This document shows positions 25,262-32,604 of a DNA stretch of 64,000 bases, in pieces. The notes beneath the pieces were generated by a model, which was given only the letters and a program-made list of their open reading frames with translations, had not been told where the DNA came from and searched no databases. Source of the DNA: Pseudobutyrivibrio sp. ACV-2. Its GTDB lineage: Bacteria; Bacillota; Clostridia; Lachnospirales; Lachnospiraceae. The stretch spans positions 1 through 64,000 of the forward strand of contig NZ_FNQZ01000008.1 in assembly GCF_900107545.1 (NCBI RefSeq), given 5' to 3'. Each line of letters opens with the position of its first letter. Positions within the stretch are counted from its first letter, which is position 1. Position numbers and translations under genes: made by a program.

Positions 25262-25420
25262 ATGATAAAGATTTTATTAATTATCGCCATAGTGCTTGTG
25301 AGCTTATTTATACTTTCACTGATTGTATATTTCTTCAACCTGGATATGAAGCTCACCAGCGCAATCCAGCCACTTTTGGCAAAGCACTACGATAAGATTA
25401 AGCGAGACAGAAAAATCTAA
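25262..25420 (+). CDS. Small single-pass membrane protein (52 aa)
   Basis: MIKILLIIAIVLVSLFILSL IVYFF is one strong transmembrane helix, followed by a short basic, amphipathic tail (KHYDKIKRDRKI) that would face the cytoplasm. RBS GGGAG (25249). The stop codon overlaps the ATG of the next gene (TAATG at 25418-25422), so it is translationally coupled to the ACS-like gene and is likely part of the same machinery, for example as a membrane anchor. No family recognised. Confidence 0.7.
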   Translation: MIKILLIIAIVLVSLFILSLIVYFFNLDMKLTSAIQPLLAKHYDKIKRDRKI

Positions 25421-26130
25421 TGAAGCTGTATGACGAAAGCATCAAGGAGTTGCTTGGTACCATAGATCTTTCAAAAGCCTGCAGGCTTGATACCGTAAAT
25501 GCGAATTGGGAGGATGTGGGAGACCACAATCTTATCCTAAGGGCAGATATGGCATTTGAGCTTGGTGGTGGAACTATGCCTGCTGTAAGTATCATGGGAG
25601 TCACTGCAAGCAAAGTGTTAGTTCCTTCAGATGAAGTATATTTGATTGGTCCTGACTTAAAGGATATTAAAGAAGACCAGCCCTATGCCAGAATAGCACT
25701 TGTGCGTGTGGCGGAAGATAGCCTTGGAGATGGTAATGCACTCTATAATGCTATTAGAAAAATAGAATATGTCAGGTATCATATTAATCCAAAGGGGTAC
25801 ATGACTCGTATCTCAGCAAGAAACAACAGAGAGCCGGTTCGAGTCGCAGCCCAGGCCATAGAGGAGGGCCTAGGATTTGCCCAGGTAGGAAGGCTGTTTT
25901 TAGATACCTACCATGAAAATAAAAATATTGAAGCTGTAAAGCTCATATTTATAACTGCAAAAGACATTAATTATAAGGGGATGTCTGAGCATGCAAAGCA
26001 TTTTGAAGATATCACTGGTGCAATAGACCATATCTTCAAAAATGTGATGATGGATTGTAAAAGCTGCTCACTACAAAAGGTCTGCGACGAAGTCGAAGGC
26101 CTGCGGGAGCTGCATTTTTCAGTTCATTAA
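25420..26130 (+). CDS. Acetyl-CoA synthase/CODH beta-subunit-like domain protein
   Basis: 236 residues. The pattern KVLVPSDEVYLIGPDL, YNAIRKIEYVRYHINPKGYM with RISARNNREPVRVA, FAQVGRLFLDTYHENKNIEAVKLIFIT resembles the middle domains of the acetyl-CoA synthase/CdhC subunit. The C-terminus has C-x2-C-x5-C (DCKSCSLQKVCDEVEGLREL). The A-cluster domain of true synthases, with its Cys-Gly-Cys nickel site, is absent: the family is usually 450-730 residues, so this is a stand-alone partial domain. Proteins like this are annotated as carbon monoxide dehydrogenase in Lachnospiraceae. Catalysis is doubtful; a metal- or electron-handling role is possible. Overlaps the small membrane gene by one base. Confidence 0.6.
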   Translation: MKLYDESIKELLGTIDLSKACRLDTVNANWEDVGDHNLILRADMAFELGGGTMPAVSIMGVTASKVLVPSDEVYLIGPDLKDIKEDQPYARIALVRVAEDSLGDGNALYNAIRKIEYVRYHINPKGYMTRISARNNREPVRVAAQAIEEGLGFAQVGRLFLDTYHENKNIEAVKLIFITAKDINYKGMSEHAKHFEDITGAIDHIFKNVMMDCKSCSLQKVCDEVEGLRELHFSVH

Positions 26131-26148
26131 GTGGGTAAAAGTCTTTTT

Positions 26149-26276
26149 ATTAAAGTAGAAGAAAGTTTTGGCAAGCGCGAGGAGGAAGGCCCTATACCGA
26201 ATGAGGGGCTACCGCACCGCAATGAGAGTATGGGAGGTGGCCTCCGGGAGCATGAAAACCTAAGAGCTACTTTGAT
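26149..26276. repeat. Dispersed structured repeat, copy A
   Basis: Outer arms ATTAAAGTAG (26149-26158) and CTACTTTGAT (26267-26276) enclose a core from GGCAAGCGCGAG (26170) through GAGAGTATGGGAGGTGGCCT to GGGAGCATG (26254). About four fifths of the core bases match copy B at 60350-60444. Lies between the ACS-like gene and hypA. Confidence 0.7.
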
Positions 26277-26320
26277 TAAATGCGGCCTAAAGGCTATTTA
26301 AAAGAAAAGGAGTATAAGTA

Positions 26321-26665
26321 ATGCATGAATTAGGTATTGTGTTTCATGTAGCAAAACAAGTAGAGGAAGTGGCTGACAAAAATAAAGCAGACCACATTTT
26401 AGAGGTGGTATTGTCGATAGGTGAGGTATCTACAGTTATCCCTGACTATCTCATTGATTGCTGGGCCTGGAATGCCAAAAAGTTTCCACGTCTTGAAGGT
26501 AGTAAACTAACTTGTGAAACTATCAAGGCTGTGACCTTCTGTGAGGACTGCAAACAGGAATATGAGACAGTTGCCCATGGTAAAACCTGCCCACATTGTG
26601 GTAGTGAAAATACCTATCTTGTGACTGGAAATGAAGTCATTTTAAAAGAAGTTATAGCAGATTAA
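26321..26665 (+). CDS. hypA: Nickel metallochaperone HypA
   Basis: 114 residues, the usual length. The N-terminal MHELGI supplies the nickel ligands (Met1, His2, with Glu3). The zinc domain shows FCEDC and CPHCGS (two CxxC pairs), then YLVTGNEVILKEV. HypA delivers Ni2+ to hydrogenase or other nickel enzymes with HypB, which is absent here. Its position after CooC-like and ACS-like genes, downstream of a structured repeat, suggests shared nickel delivery. RBS AAAAGGAG (26304). Confidence 0.9.
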   Translation: MHELGIVFHVAKQVEEVADKNKADHILEVVLSIGEVSTVIPDYLIDCWAWNAKKFPRLEGSKLTCETIKAVTFCEDCKQEYETVAHGKTCPHCGSENTYLVTGNEVILKEVIAD

Positions 26666-26668
26666 TCT

Positions 26669-26702
26669 AAATCCCACGGCTTAAATGCCTGTGGGATTTT
26701 TG
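26669..26702 (+). terminator. Terminator after hypA
   Basis: AAATCCCAC (26669) pairs with GTGGGATTTT (26691-26700); a GGC/GCC pair extends the loop side and a T-run follows. Confidence 0.85.
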
Positions 26703-26849
26703 CATTATAATTCACATTCTGGGACAAATATCTACATAGAAAAGTCACTATTGTTGTTGGTATCCGTGATAAAATCAAGTTTAGGGCATTGTAATTTAAT
26801 CTGGGGAGAAATTACACTGTTAACAGTTTGATTTTGAATGGAGGTTAAT

Positions 26850-28832
26850 ATGCGAAGAAAAGGGGTATTTTCTAGTGTGAAGGCAAAACTCATCCTGACA
26901 ATGGTGGTGTTGGCTGCATTGCCACTTATAGCAGCTACAGCAATTAACTATTATAGAACCACCACAACTTCAAAGGCAGAAGCAAAGATTACTCTTGCAT
27001 GGTCTGCATGGTTTTTAGAGTCAGAGATTAATAAGATTTTTGCAGATACAGAGATTTCGCTTCAAACAATGGCTGCGTCGCCAAATACGATAGAGTTTAT
27101 TAAAACTGGTGACAGCGGTCCTCAGACGCTGAAGCAGATGCAGGTTATCAATGATTACTTTAATGACGGTAATTCAATTGTTCTCTCCAATGCTGCGGGA
27201 AGGATGATTCTTAGAAGTGATGACGGTAACCTTTCAGATGTGTCAGAAAGAGATTATTGGAAAGGCGCTATGACGGGAAAGACAACAGCATCGAAAGTTA
27301 CAGTGAGTGCCTCCACCAATTCTCGTATTTTATGTTTAGCAGTGCCTGTTTATGATTATGATGGACAAACTATCATTGGTGTTATACACAGAAGCTATGA
27401 CTTAAGTCAGTTTAGAGCAATCTTGGGTGAAGATGGAGAGGAAGCATTCCTTGTTGATTATGAGGGTACGCTGGCTTGCCATGCATTTTATGATATTGCA
27501 CCGAATGATGAGCCTGTAAGCTTCGCATCATCACCATATATCACCGACAATTTGGAAAGCGATACCTATAGCAGTAATGCAAGCGGTACTCCAACATATC
27601 TTTCATATGTACGAGAGCCTATTACAGGATATATCATCTGTGATGCCATTGCTATTTCTGCAGTTACAAGAAGCGCTCGATTATCAGCTTTGACAACTTT
27701 AGTTGTGGGATTAGTTCTTCTTGTTATCGCAGGCATTCTTGCTTACCTTCAGGCAGTAAGCTTTACACTTCCTATTTTGGCAGTTAATAAAACTATTGCA
27801 GAACTAGCTGATGGATATTTTACCAAGGTTGATAAATATACTAATCGAAACGATGAATTTGGAGAGATGGTCAATAATACCAACAAATTGATTGATAAGC
27901 TTTCTACCATCGTTGGCCATATTAAAAATTCATCAAACACAGTTGCAATTTCATCAGATGAATTGTCGGATATGGCGAGTCAAATTGCAGACACTACAGA
28001 AACGGTCGCTACTTCTGTTCAACATATTGCGAGTGGGGCAGTACAGCAGTCTGAAGATATTCAATCTGCAGCTGAAGGAACCACTAGAATCACAGATGCT
28101 GTAGGTGGTGTCAAGGATTCTACTATTGAGATGGCAGAATTGGCAAAGAGAATGAAGCAGGCTTCAGAAACATCTACATCTTCACTTGATATCCTCCAGA
28201 ATTCAAGTAGTGACATGACGACCAAAATTGAAGAGATTTCATCGAGAATTTCTTCTACACAGAATGCAGTTTCAAATATTAATGAACGCGTTGAAGGTAT
28301 TTCAGGAATTGCATCACAGACTAATTTACTTTCCTTGAATGCTTCTATTGAGGCAGCAAGAGCTGGTGAAATGGGTAAAGGTTTTGCTGTTGTTGCGGAG
28401 GAAATTAGAAAGCTTGCAGACGATTCAGATACACTTGCATCGGAAATCAGATCAGAGATGGATGCACTTCTTCAGGAAGCTGAACTGGCTGTAAGTGCTG
28501 CATCTCAGGTAATGGAAGGAAATGCTCAACAACAAAAAGCAATTTCTTCTACCTTTGAATCTGTTCAGGGAATGCTTCAGGATATTGATGATACAGTTAA
28601 AGGTGTTACAAGGATTTCTTCAGAAGCGGAGACCTGCGTAAATTCAAATTATGCTGTATCAAATGCCATGCATTCACTATCAGCAATTTCTGAAGAGAAT
28701 GCTGCAGCTTCAGAAACTACCGGGGCATCAGTAGAAGAGCTTTCAGCTACTGTAAGCACATTGGCGGATGCAGCAGCAAATCTAAAGGATATTGCTCTTA
28801 AACTAAACGAGGAAATGCAGTTCTTTAAATAA
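26850..28832 (+). CDS. Methyl-accepting chemotaxis protein (dCache)
   Basis: 660 residues. The ATG at 26850 is chosen because TGGAGG (26839-26844) precedes it; the upstream in-frame ATG overlaps that site. TM1 is at ~13-33 ([19 protein letters not shown]), the extracellular dCache region ~35-270 includes [20 protein letters not shown], and TM2 is ~280-302. HAMP follows, then a long coiled coil with the strictly conserved signalling tip [20 protein letters not shown]. Ligand unknown, likely amino acid or carboxylate by family. It transmits to CheA/CheW, which are not in the window. Confidence 0.95.
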   Translation: MRRKGVFSSVKAKLILTMVVLAALPLIAATAINYYRTTTTSKAEAKITLAWSAWFLESEINKIFADTEISLQTMAASPNTIEFIKTGDSGPQTLKQMQVINDYFNDGNSIVLSNAAGRMILRSDDGNLSDVSERDYWKGAMTGKTTASKVTVSASTNSRILCLAVPVYDYDGQTIIGVIHRSYDLSQFRAILGEDGEEAFLVDYEGTLACHAFYDIAPNDEPVSFASSPYITDNLESDTYSSNASGTPTYLSYVREPITGYIICDAIAISAVTRSARLSALTTLVVGLVLLVIAGILAYLQAVSFTLPILAVNKTIAELADGYFTKVDKYTNRNDEFGEMVNNTNKLIDKLSTIVGHIKNSSNTVAISSDELSDMASQIADTTETVATSVQHIASGAVQQSEDIQSAAEGTTRITDAVGGVKDSTIEMAELAKRMKQASETSTSSLDILQNSSSDMTTKIEEISSRISSTQNAVSNINERVEGISGIASQTNLLSLNASIEAARAGEMGKGFAVVAEEIRKLADDSDTLASEIRSEMDALLQEAELAVSAASQVMEGNAQQQKAISSTFESVQGMLQDIDDTVKGVTRISSEAETCVNSNYAVSNAMHSLSAISEENAAASETTGASVEELSATVSTLADAAANLKDIALKLNEEMQFFK

Positions 28833-28847
28833 AATATTGACTACTAT

Positions 28848-28884
28848 AAGGCGCCCTTAAATCATCTAAGGGTGCCTTATTTTG
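28848..28884 (+). terminator. Terminator after chemoreceptor
   Basis: AAGGCGCCCTTA (28848-28859) pairs with TAAGGGTGCCTT (28867-28878), then ATTTT. Confidence 0.8.
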
Positions 28885-28966
28885 CCCAAGATTATAAAGA
28901 AATTTCTATTATTCATTAGAACTATAAATCAAATCTTAAACTTTTCTTAAATACAAATCCAAACTG

Positions 28967-28995
28967 TTGACGGTGGCGCTTTTAAAGTATATTCT
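28967..28995 (+). promoter_or_regulatory. Promoter upstream of the zinc-ribbon/DUF5685/DnaJ operon
   Basis: TTGACG (28967-28972), 17-bp spacer, TATTCT (28990-28995), 31 bp before the first start codon. Confidence 0.45.
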
Positions 28996-29026
28996 CTCTC
29001 TATCAAAAGCAATTTGGAGGGGAGCC

Positions 29027-29464
29027 ATGAACAATTTCAGATATAAAATGGCACAGTTTTTTTCAGGTCGAACAGGAATAGATGCCCTTGGACGTACAGT
29101 CACTTGGGTAGCATTAATACTTATGCTTCTCACCATGTTCACCCATTCAAACGCCATATATCTTTTAGCAATGGCTTGCCTGGCATACAGCATTTGGAGA
29201 ATGCTTTCTAAAAACTATCAGAAGCGATATAACGAGAATCAGTTATTCCTTCAAAAGACAGTTAAGATACGAGCTTTTTTTTCAAAGCTTGTTCCAAATG
29301 TCAAAACCAAATTTGCCAAGATACAATATGATTTTAATCAAAGAAAAACCTACGCGATATTTAAATGTCCTTCCTGCAAGCAGAAACTTAGAGCACCAAG
29401 AGGTAGAGGAAAGATAGAGGTTACCTGCAGTAAATGTCACACAGTGTTTGTGAAGAGGGTGTAG
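29027..29464 (+). CDS. Membrane protein with C-terminal zinc ribbon
   Basis: 145 residues, start set by GGAGGGG (29015-29022). Two close hydrophobic segments (GRTVTWVALILMLLTMF, NAIYLLAMACLAYSIW, ~22-63) form a hairpin. A basic linker then leads to a zinc ribbon CPSCKQKLRAPRGRGKIEVT with a second CSKC pair. The ribbon would be cytoplasmic. It heads an operon with a DUF5685 protein (start 4 bp after this stop) and a DnaJ-domain protein. No function known; possibly assembly of a membrane complex. Confidence 0.75.
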   Translation: MNNFRYKMAQFFSGRTGIDALGRTVTWVALILMLLTMFTHSNAIYLLAMACLAYSIWRMLSKNYQKRYNENQLFLQKTVKIRAFFSKLVPNVKTKFAKIQYDFNQRKTYAIFKCPSCKQKLRAPRGRGKIEVTCSKCHTVFVKRV

Positions 29465-29467
29465 CAT

Positions 29468-30331
29468 TTGTTTGGATACATTAATGTAAATCGGGAGCAA
29501 CTCTCCGAAGAAGACAAAACAAAATATCAGAGCTTTTATTGTGGCCTTTGCAGACAGCTTGGTAAAAATGCCGGTCTCAAGGCGCAGATGCTTTTAAATT
29601 TTGACCTTTGCTTTTTAGGCATACTTCTCCAAAGCTTGTATGAACCCGACATTAATTCCGAAGATTTCAGATGTGTGATACATCCTATCAAAACAAAACA
29701 TGGTTATTCCAGTGAGGCCATCTCTTACGCAGCCGATATGGATATTATTCTTTCATATCACAGCTTGATGGATCACTATACAGATGAAAATTCAAAGCTT
29801 TCAGGCATGGCGGCCAACTCCATTAAAAAGGACTATGACCGAATCGCACAAAAGTATCCAAGACAGGCAAAGGCTGTTGAGGAATACATTAAAAAGCTTT
29901 CATATGCAGAAGCATCAAAAGAGACAAATATCGAAAAGGTATCCTGCTACACTGGCGAAATGCTAGGTGAAATATTTAACTGGAAGCAGGATGCATGGGG
30001 ACAGACCCTTCATTGTATGGGTTATTACATGGGCAAATTCATCTACCTGATGGATGCCTATGATGACATAAAAAAAGACGAAAAAAGAGGTAATTACAAT
30101 CCTCTTCTTTATTTGAAAAAGGAATCACCAAAGGAGTTCGAGTGTTTTGTGAAGATAAATCTCACATCGCTCATGGCAGAATGTGCCAAATCCTTCGAGA
30201 GATTACCTATAGTTGAAAATGCAGATATTCTTAGAAATATTATTTACTCAGGTGTTTGGACCAGATACGAGTATCTGCAGCTTAAAAACAAAAAGGATTT
30301 AAAGGAAAAGTGTAATGACAGATCCCTATAG
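29468..30331 (+). CDS. DUF5685-family protein
   Basis: 287 residues, TTG start four bases after the previous stop, with GAGGGTG just upstream. [12 protein letters not shown] plus [20 protein letters not shown] (Y-x-C-x-L-C motif near residue 25-30) is the DUF5685 opening. It is all-helical, with two acidic stretches that recall isoprenoid-synthase-like folds ([38 protein letters not shown]). Function not known. Ends inside the DnaJ gene (17-bp overlap), a strong sign of a functional unit. Confidence 0.75.
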   Translation: MFGYINVNREQLSEEDKTKYQSFYCGLCRQLGKNAGLKAQMLLNFDLCFLGILLQSLYEPDINSEDFRCVIHPIKTKHGYSSEAISYAADMDIILSYHSLMDHYTDENSKLSGMAANSIKKDYDRIAQKYPRQAKAVEEYIKKLSYAEASKETNIEKVSCYTGEMLGEIFNWKQDAWGQTLHCMGYYMGKFIYLMDAYDDIKKDEKRGNYNPLLYLKKESPKEFECFVKINLTSLMAECAKSFERLPIVENADILRNIIYSGVWTRYEYLQLKNKKDLKEKCNDRSL

Positions 30332-30959
30332 GGTACTTGGTATTTCAAGAGATGCCTCAGAGGACGATATAAAAAAGGCCTACAGAGCACTCAGCAGGAA
30401 ATACCATCCTGATGCCAATATAAACAATCCAAATAAAGATGCCGCCGAGGAGAAATTCAAAGAAATCCAGGCAGCGTATAATCGAATTATGGATGAACGC
30501 CAAAATGGAGGCCCATCCTTCGGCAGTTATGGTAATAGCTATGGAAATAGTTCCTACAGCTATTCAGGTGGATATCAGGATTACTCAAATTCCCAGGCCT
30601 CTATGGAAATGCAGGCAGCTGCAAATTACATAAATGCCAGACAGTTTGCTCAGGCAATGAATGTACTTCATTCTATTGATGAGTCACTTAGAAACGGCCA
30701 GTGGTATTTTTTCGCCGCTGTAGCTTCGCAGGGAATGGGACACATTAACGATGCCAGAGAATACATCAGAAGAGCAATAGCTCTAGAGCCTGGCAACTTT
30801 AGATACAGACAGTTTCAACAGAGCATCGACTGGAGTAACAACTGGTATGAATACAGAGGTCGCTCATATGGCTACACAAGGCCATACACGGGAGTTGTTC
30901 GTTGGTGTGCAAGCATGATTTTACTTAATTTGCTGTGCAATATATGCTGTTTCATTTAA
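30315..30959 (+). CDS. J-domain protein with TPR-like region
   Basis: 214 residues. Residues ~3-65 are a canonical J domain ([23 protein letters not shown] in [10 protein letters not shown]), followed by a Gly/Ser/Tyr-rich low-complexity segment (~75-100). A TPR-like helical part comes next ([36 protein letters not shown]), then a hydrophobic end ([20 protein letters not shown]). It should recruit and stimulate DnaK at a dedicated client, probably the two preceding proteins at the membrane. Confidence 0.9.
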   Translation: MTDPYRVLGISRDASEDDIKKAYRALSRKYHPDANINNPNKDAAEEKFKEIQAAYNRIMDERQNGGPSFGSYGNSYGNSSYSYSGGYQDYSNSQASMEMQAAANYINARQFAQAMNVLHSIDESLRNGQWYFFAAVASQGMGHINDAREYIRRAIALEPGNFRYRQFQQSIDWSNNWYEYRGRSYGYTRPYTGVVRWCASMILLNLLCNICCFI

Positions 30960-31038
30960 TTAGTTTATATCTGGGTCATTCGGACCATTCATATATTTTC
31001 TCCCTATATCTGCATGTTCTCGCGAATATGCAAAAAGA

Positions 31039-31072
31039 ATCCTCGGGCTTCAGCCACCCGAGGATATTTTTT
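31039..31072 (+). terminator. Terminator of the DnaJ operon
   Basis: ATCCTCGGG (31039-31047) pairs with CCCGAGGAT (31057-31065), then ATTTTTT. Confidence 0.9.
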
Positions 31073-31110
31073 GAGAAAGGCTGAAGTAAAGCTATTGATT
31101 ATTATGTATA

Positions 31111-31126
31111 GTTAGAGTAAACTAAC
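31111..31126. promoter_or_regulatory. Candidate DtxR-type operator
   Basis: GTTAG-AGTAAA-CTAAC, an imperfect palindrome inside a longer TTAG/CTAA-rich stretch (31108-31137), upstream of the DtxR-like gene. It resembles the TTAGG-x-CTAA class of iron/manganese repressor boxes and fits autoregulation. Confidence 0.45.
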
Positions 31127-31227
31127 CATAGTTAATTCGGTTGCACAGAAGTTGGAAATGTGATACCCTTTAATAGGTGAGTTGCGTGCAACCAATCTCA
31201 CCGGTTCCAAATGTAGGAGGTTGTATT

Positions 31228-31608
31228 TTGAGAACATTTGTAAACGAATCTTCAGAAAATTATCTAGAGACAATATTATTACTTAGTAAGAAATTACCAG
31301 TTGTTCGTTCCGTAGATATTGCCAACGAACTAAACTTTAAAAAATCATCAGTCAGCATAGCTATGAAGAATCTTCGTGAGAAGAACCACATCACAGTTAC
31401 GGATGCTGGATATATCTATCTTACAGACGAAGGCAAGGAAATCGCTGAAATGATTTACGAGCGCCACGAGCTCATCACTGAAATTCTCGTGAAACTTGGC
31501 GTAGATGAGGAAATTGCTTCAGAGGATGCATGCCGCATCGAGCACGTCATCAGCAAGGAAAGCTTCAAGGCAGTTCGCGACTATGCAAAAGACAAAATTT
31601 TAAAATAG
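31228..31608 (+). CDS. DtxR/MntR-family metal-dependent repressor
   Basis: 126 residues from the TTG at 31228, chosen because TAGGAGG (31214-31220) sits eight bases upstream; the upstream in-frame ATG has no such site. N-terminal winged helix NESSENYLETILLLSKKLPV, VRSVDIANELNFKKSSVSIA, then YIYLTDEGKEIAEMIYERHE and the metal-binding/dimer helix LGVDEEIASEDACRIEHVIS. The E-x2-C/H-x-I-E-H metal site is recognisable (DACRIEHVIS). No C-terminal SH3 domain, as in MntR. Represses metal uptake genes when Fe/Mn-loaded; a Fur-like gene lies 180 bp downstream. Confidence 0.85.
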   Translation: MRTFVNESSENYLETILLLSKKLPVVRSVDIANELNFKKSSVSIAMKNLREKNHITVTDAGYIYLTDEGKEIAEMIYERHELITEILVKLGVDEEIASEDACRIEHVISKESFKAVRDYAKDKILK

Positions 31609-31663
31609 AAATTAAAAAGATTATTCATCCCAGCCCAGACCTATGGGCTGGATTTTATGTTAT

Positions 31664-31758
31664 GCCTTCCCCTTGAGGGAAGAGATGATGCTTTAGCATT
31701 ATCTGCCACCCCGGCGAGGGGGAAGGTGCCCGAAGGGCGGATGAGGTGTTAAACCTAG
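31664..31758. repeat. Interspersed GC-rich repeat (copy 1)
   Basis: GCCTTCCCCTTGAGGGAAGA (31664-31683), an inner stem GATAATGC/GCATTATC-like (GATGCTTTAGCATTATC), GCCACCCCGGCGAGGGGGAA, and the tail GGTGCCCGAAGGGCGGATGA (31726-31745). A second copy begins at 63974 and runs off the window. This 'CCTTCCCC..TTGAGGG..GGTGCCCGAAGGGCGGATGAGG' pattern recurs between genes in many gut Firmicute genomes. Confidence 0.7.
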
Positions 31759-31788
31759 AAAATTGAGGTAGTATTAGGAGATACAATT

Positions 31789-32256
31789 ATGGATTTAGCA
31801 GTTAACAACCTAGAGCAAAGAGATATGATAGTACAGCAGCTTCGCGAGGCAGGCTGTCGTATCACAAAGCAGCGTTTAACAGTTTTAGATATCATACTTA
31901 ATTCCGACCCATCATGCGTAAAAGAAATCTACCGCGAGGCAGTAAAAGTAGACAAAAACATCGGTAGTGCGACAGTATATCGTATGGTAAACACCCTAGA
32001 GGAAATCGGGGTCATAAACCGTAAAAATATGTATCAGGTAGATTGCTCAATCTGTGAGAACCACTGTCCAGACGAAGACTGTGACACCTCATGTCCGGGA
32101 GGCAGCTGCCTAGCCTGCGAGACCAACGTAGTAGTCACCCTCGACGACGACTCCAAAATCGTCCTCAACCGCGACGAACTCAAAAACCTTCTTTACGAAG
32201 GCCTAAAGGCTACCGGCCGCATCGGCGACCACTCCATAAAGCGTTTGGCGATGTAG
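31789..32256 (+). CDS. Fur-family regulator with unusual cysteine cluster
   Basis: 155 residues. The DNA-binding half is ordinary Fur (QLREAGCRITKQRLTVLDII, IGSATVYRMVNTLEEIGVI). Where Fur proteins carry the His-rich metal site, this one has a Cys-rich stretch (residues ~86-108, CSICENHCPDEDCDTSCPGG then SCLACE): seven Cys with spacing 2, 3, 4, 3, 4, 2. A short dimerization remnant follows (VTLDDDSKIVLNRDELKNLL). It may sense a thiophilic metal, Fe-S status or oxidants rather than Fe2+. The last third switches to C-ending codons (GACGACGACTCC), unlike the neighbours. Confidence 0.85.
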   Translation: MDLAVNNLEQRDMIVQQLREAGCRITKQRLTVLDIILNSDPSCVKEIYREAVKVDKNIGSATVYRMVNTLEEIGVINRKNMYQVDCSICENHCPDEDCDTSCPGGSCLACETNVVVTLDDDSKIVLNRDELKNLLYEGLKATGRIGDHSIKRLAM

Positions 32257-32604
32257 CCCCGCGTTGTCATCGTAGAGTTTATGACACACATTTTTTGATA
32301 AGTACCACAGGCCAATGAGCCAAGCCGAACTGTAATGTAGCACTAGTTTTCATGAGTATAGCGAAAGCGATATGAAAACTAGTGCTACATTATGGTTTGG
32401 CTTGGCGGACCTGGAAAAATGATGCTTTTCATGAGTATAGCGAAAGCAATATGAAAAATGGTGATTCTATACGGTTAGTCTCGGCGGACTAGGGTGTATG
32501 ACATATTTGGGATATTGATAATTTAAAGGTCTTGATGTATTATTAAAGGGCTGTTTAGCATTAGCTAAACAGCCCTATGTTGTTTTAGAAAAGAGGAGAT
32601 AAAC
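32257..32604. other. Intergenic region with three long hairpins before aspS
   Basis: No gene seen. IR1: AATGTAGCACTAGTTTTCAT (32334-32353) is perfectly complementary to 32372-32391. IR2: around 32427-32458 a TTTCAT/ATGAAA stem encloses nearly the same loop (GAGTATAGCGAAAGCRAT). IR3: AGGGCTGTTTAGC-ATTA-GCTAAACAGCCCT (32546-32575) lies 20 bp before the aspS ribosome site. IR3 may be a terminator without a strong T-run or an aspS attenuator. Confidence 0.7.

Noticed and set aside
26149-26276. Hammerhead or HDV-like ribozyme in the dispersed repeat
   Set aside because: No CUGAUGA/GAAA core and no HDV double-pseudoknot layout is evident.
32546-32600. T-box leader for aspS
   Set aside because: Only a simple 13-bp hairpin is present; no Stem I, specifier loop or T-box sequence was found.
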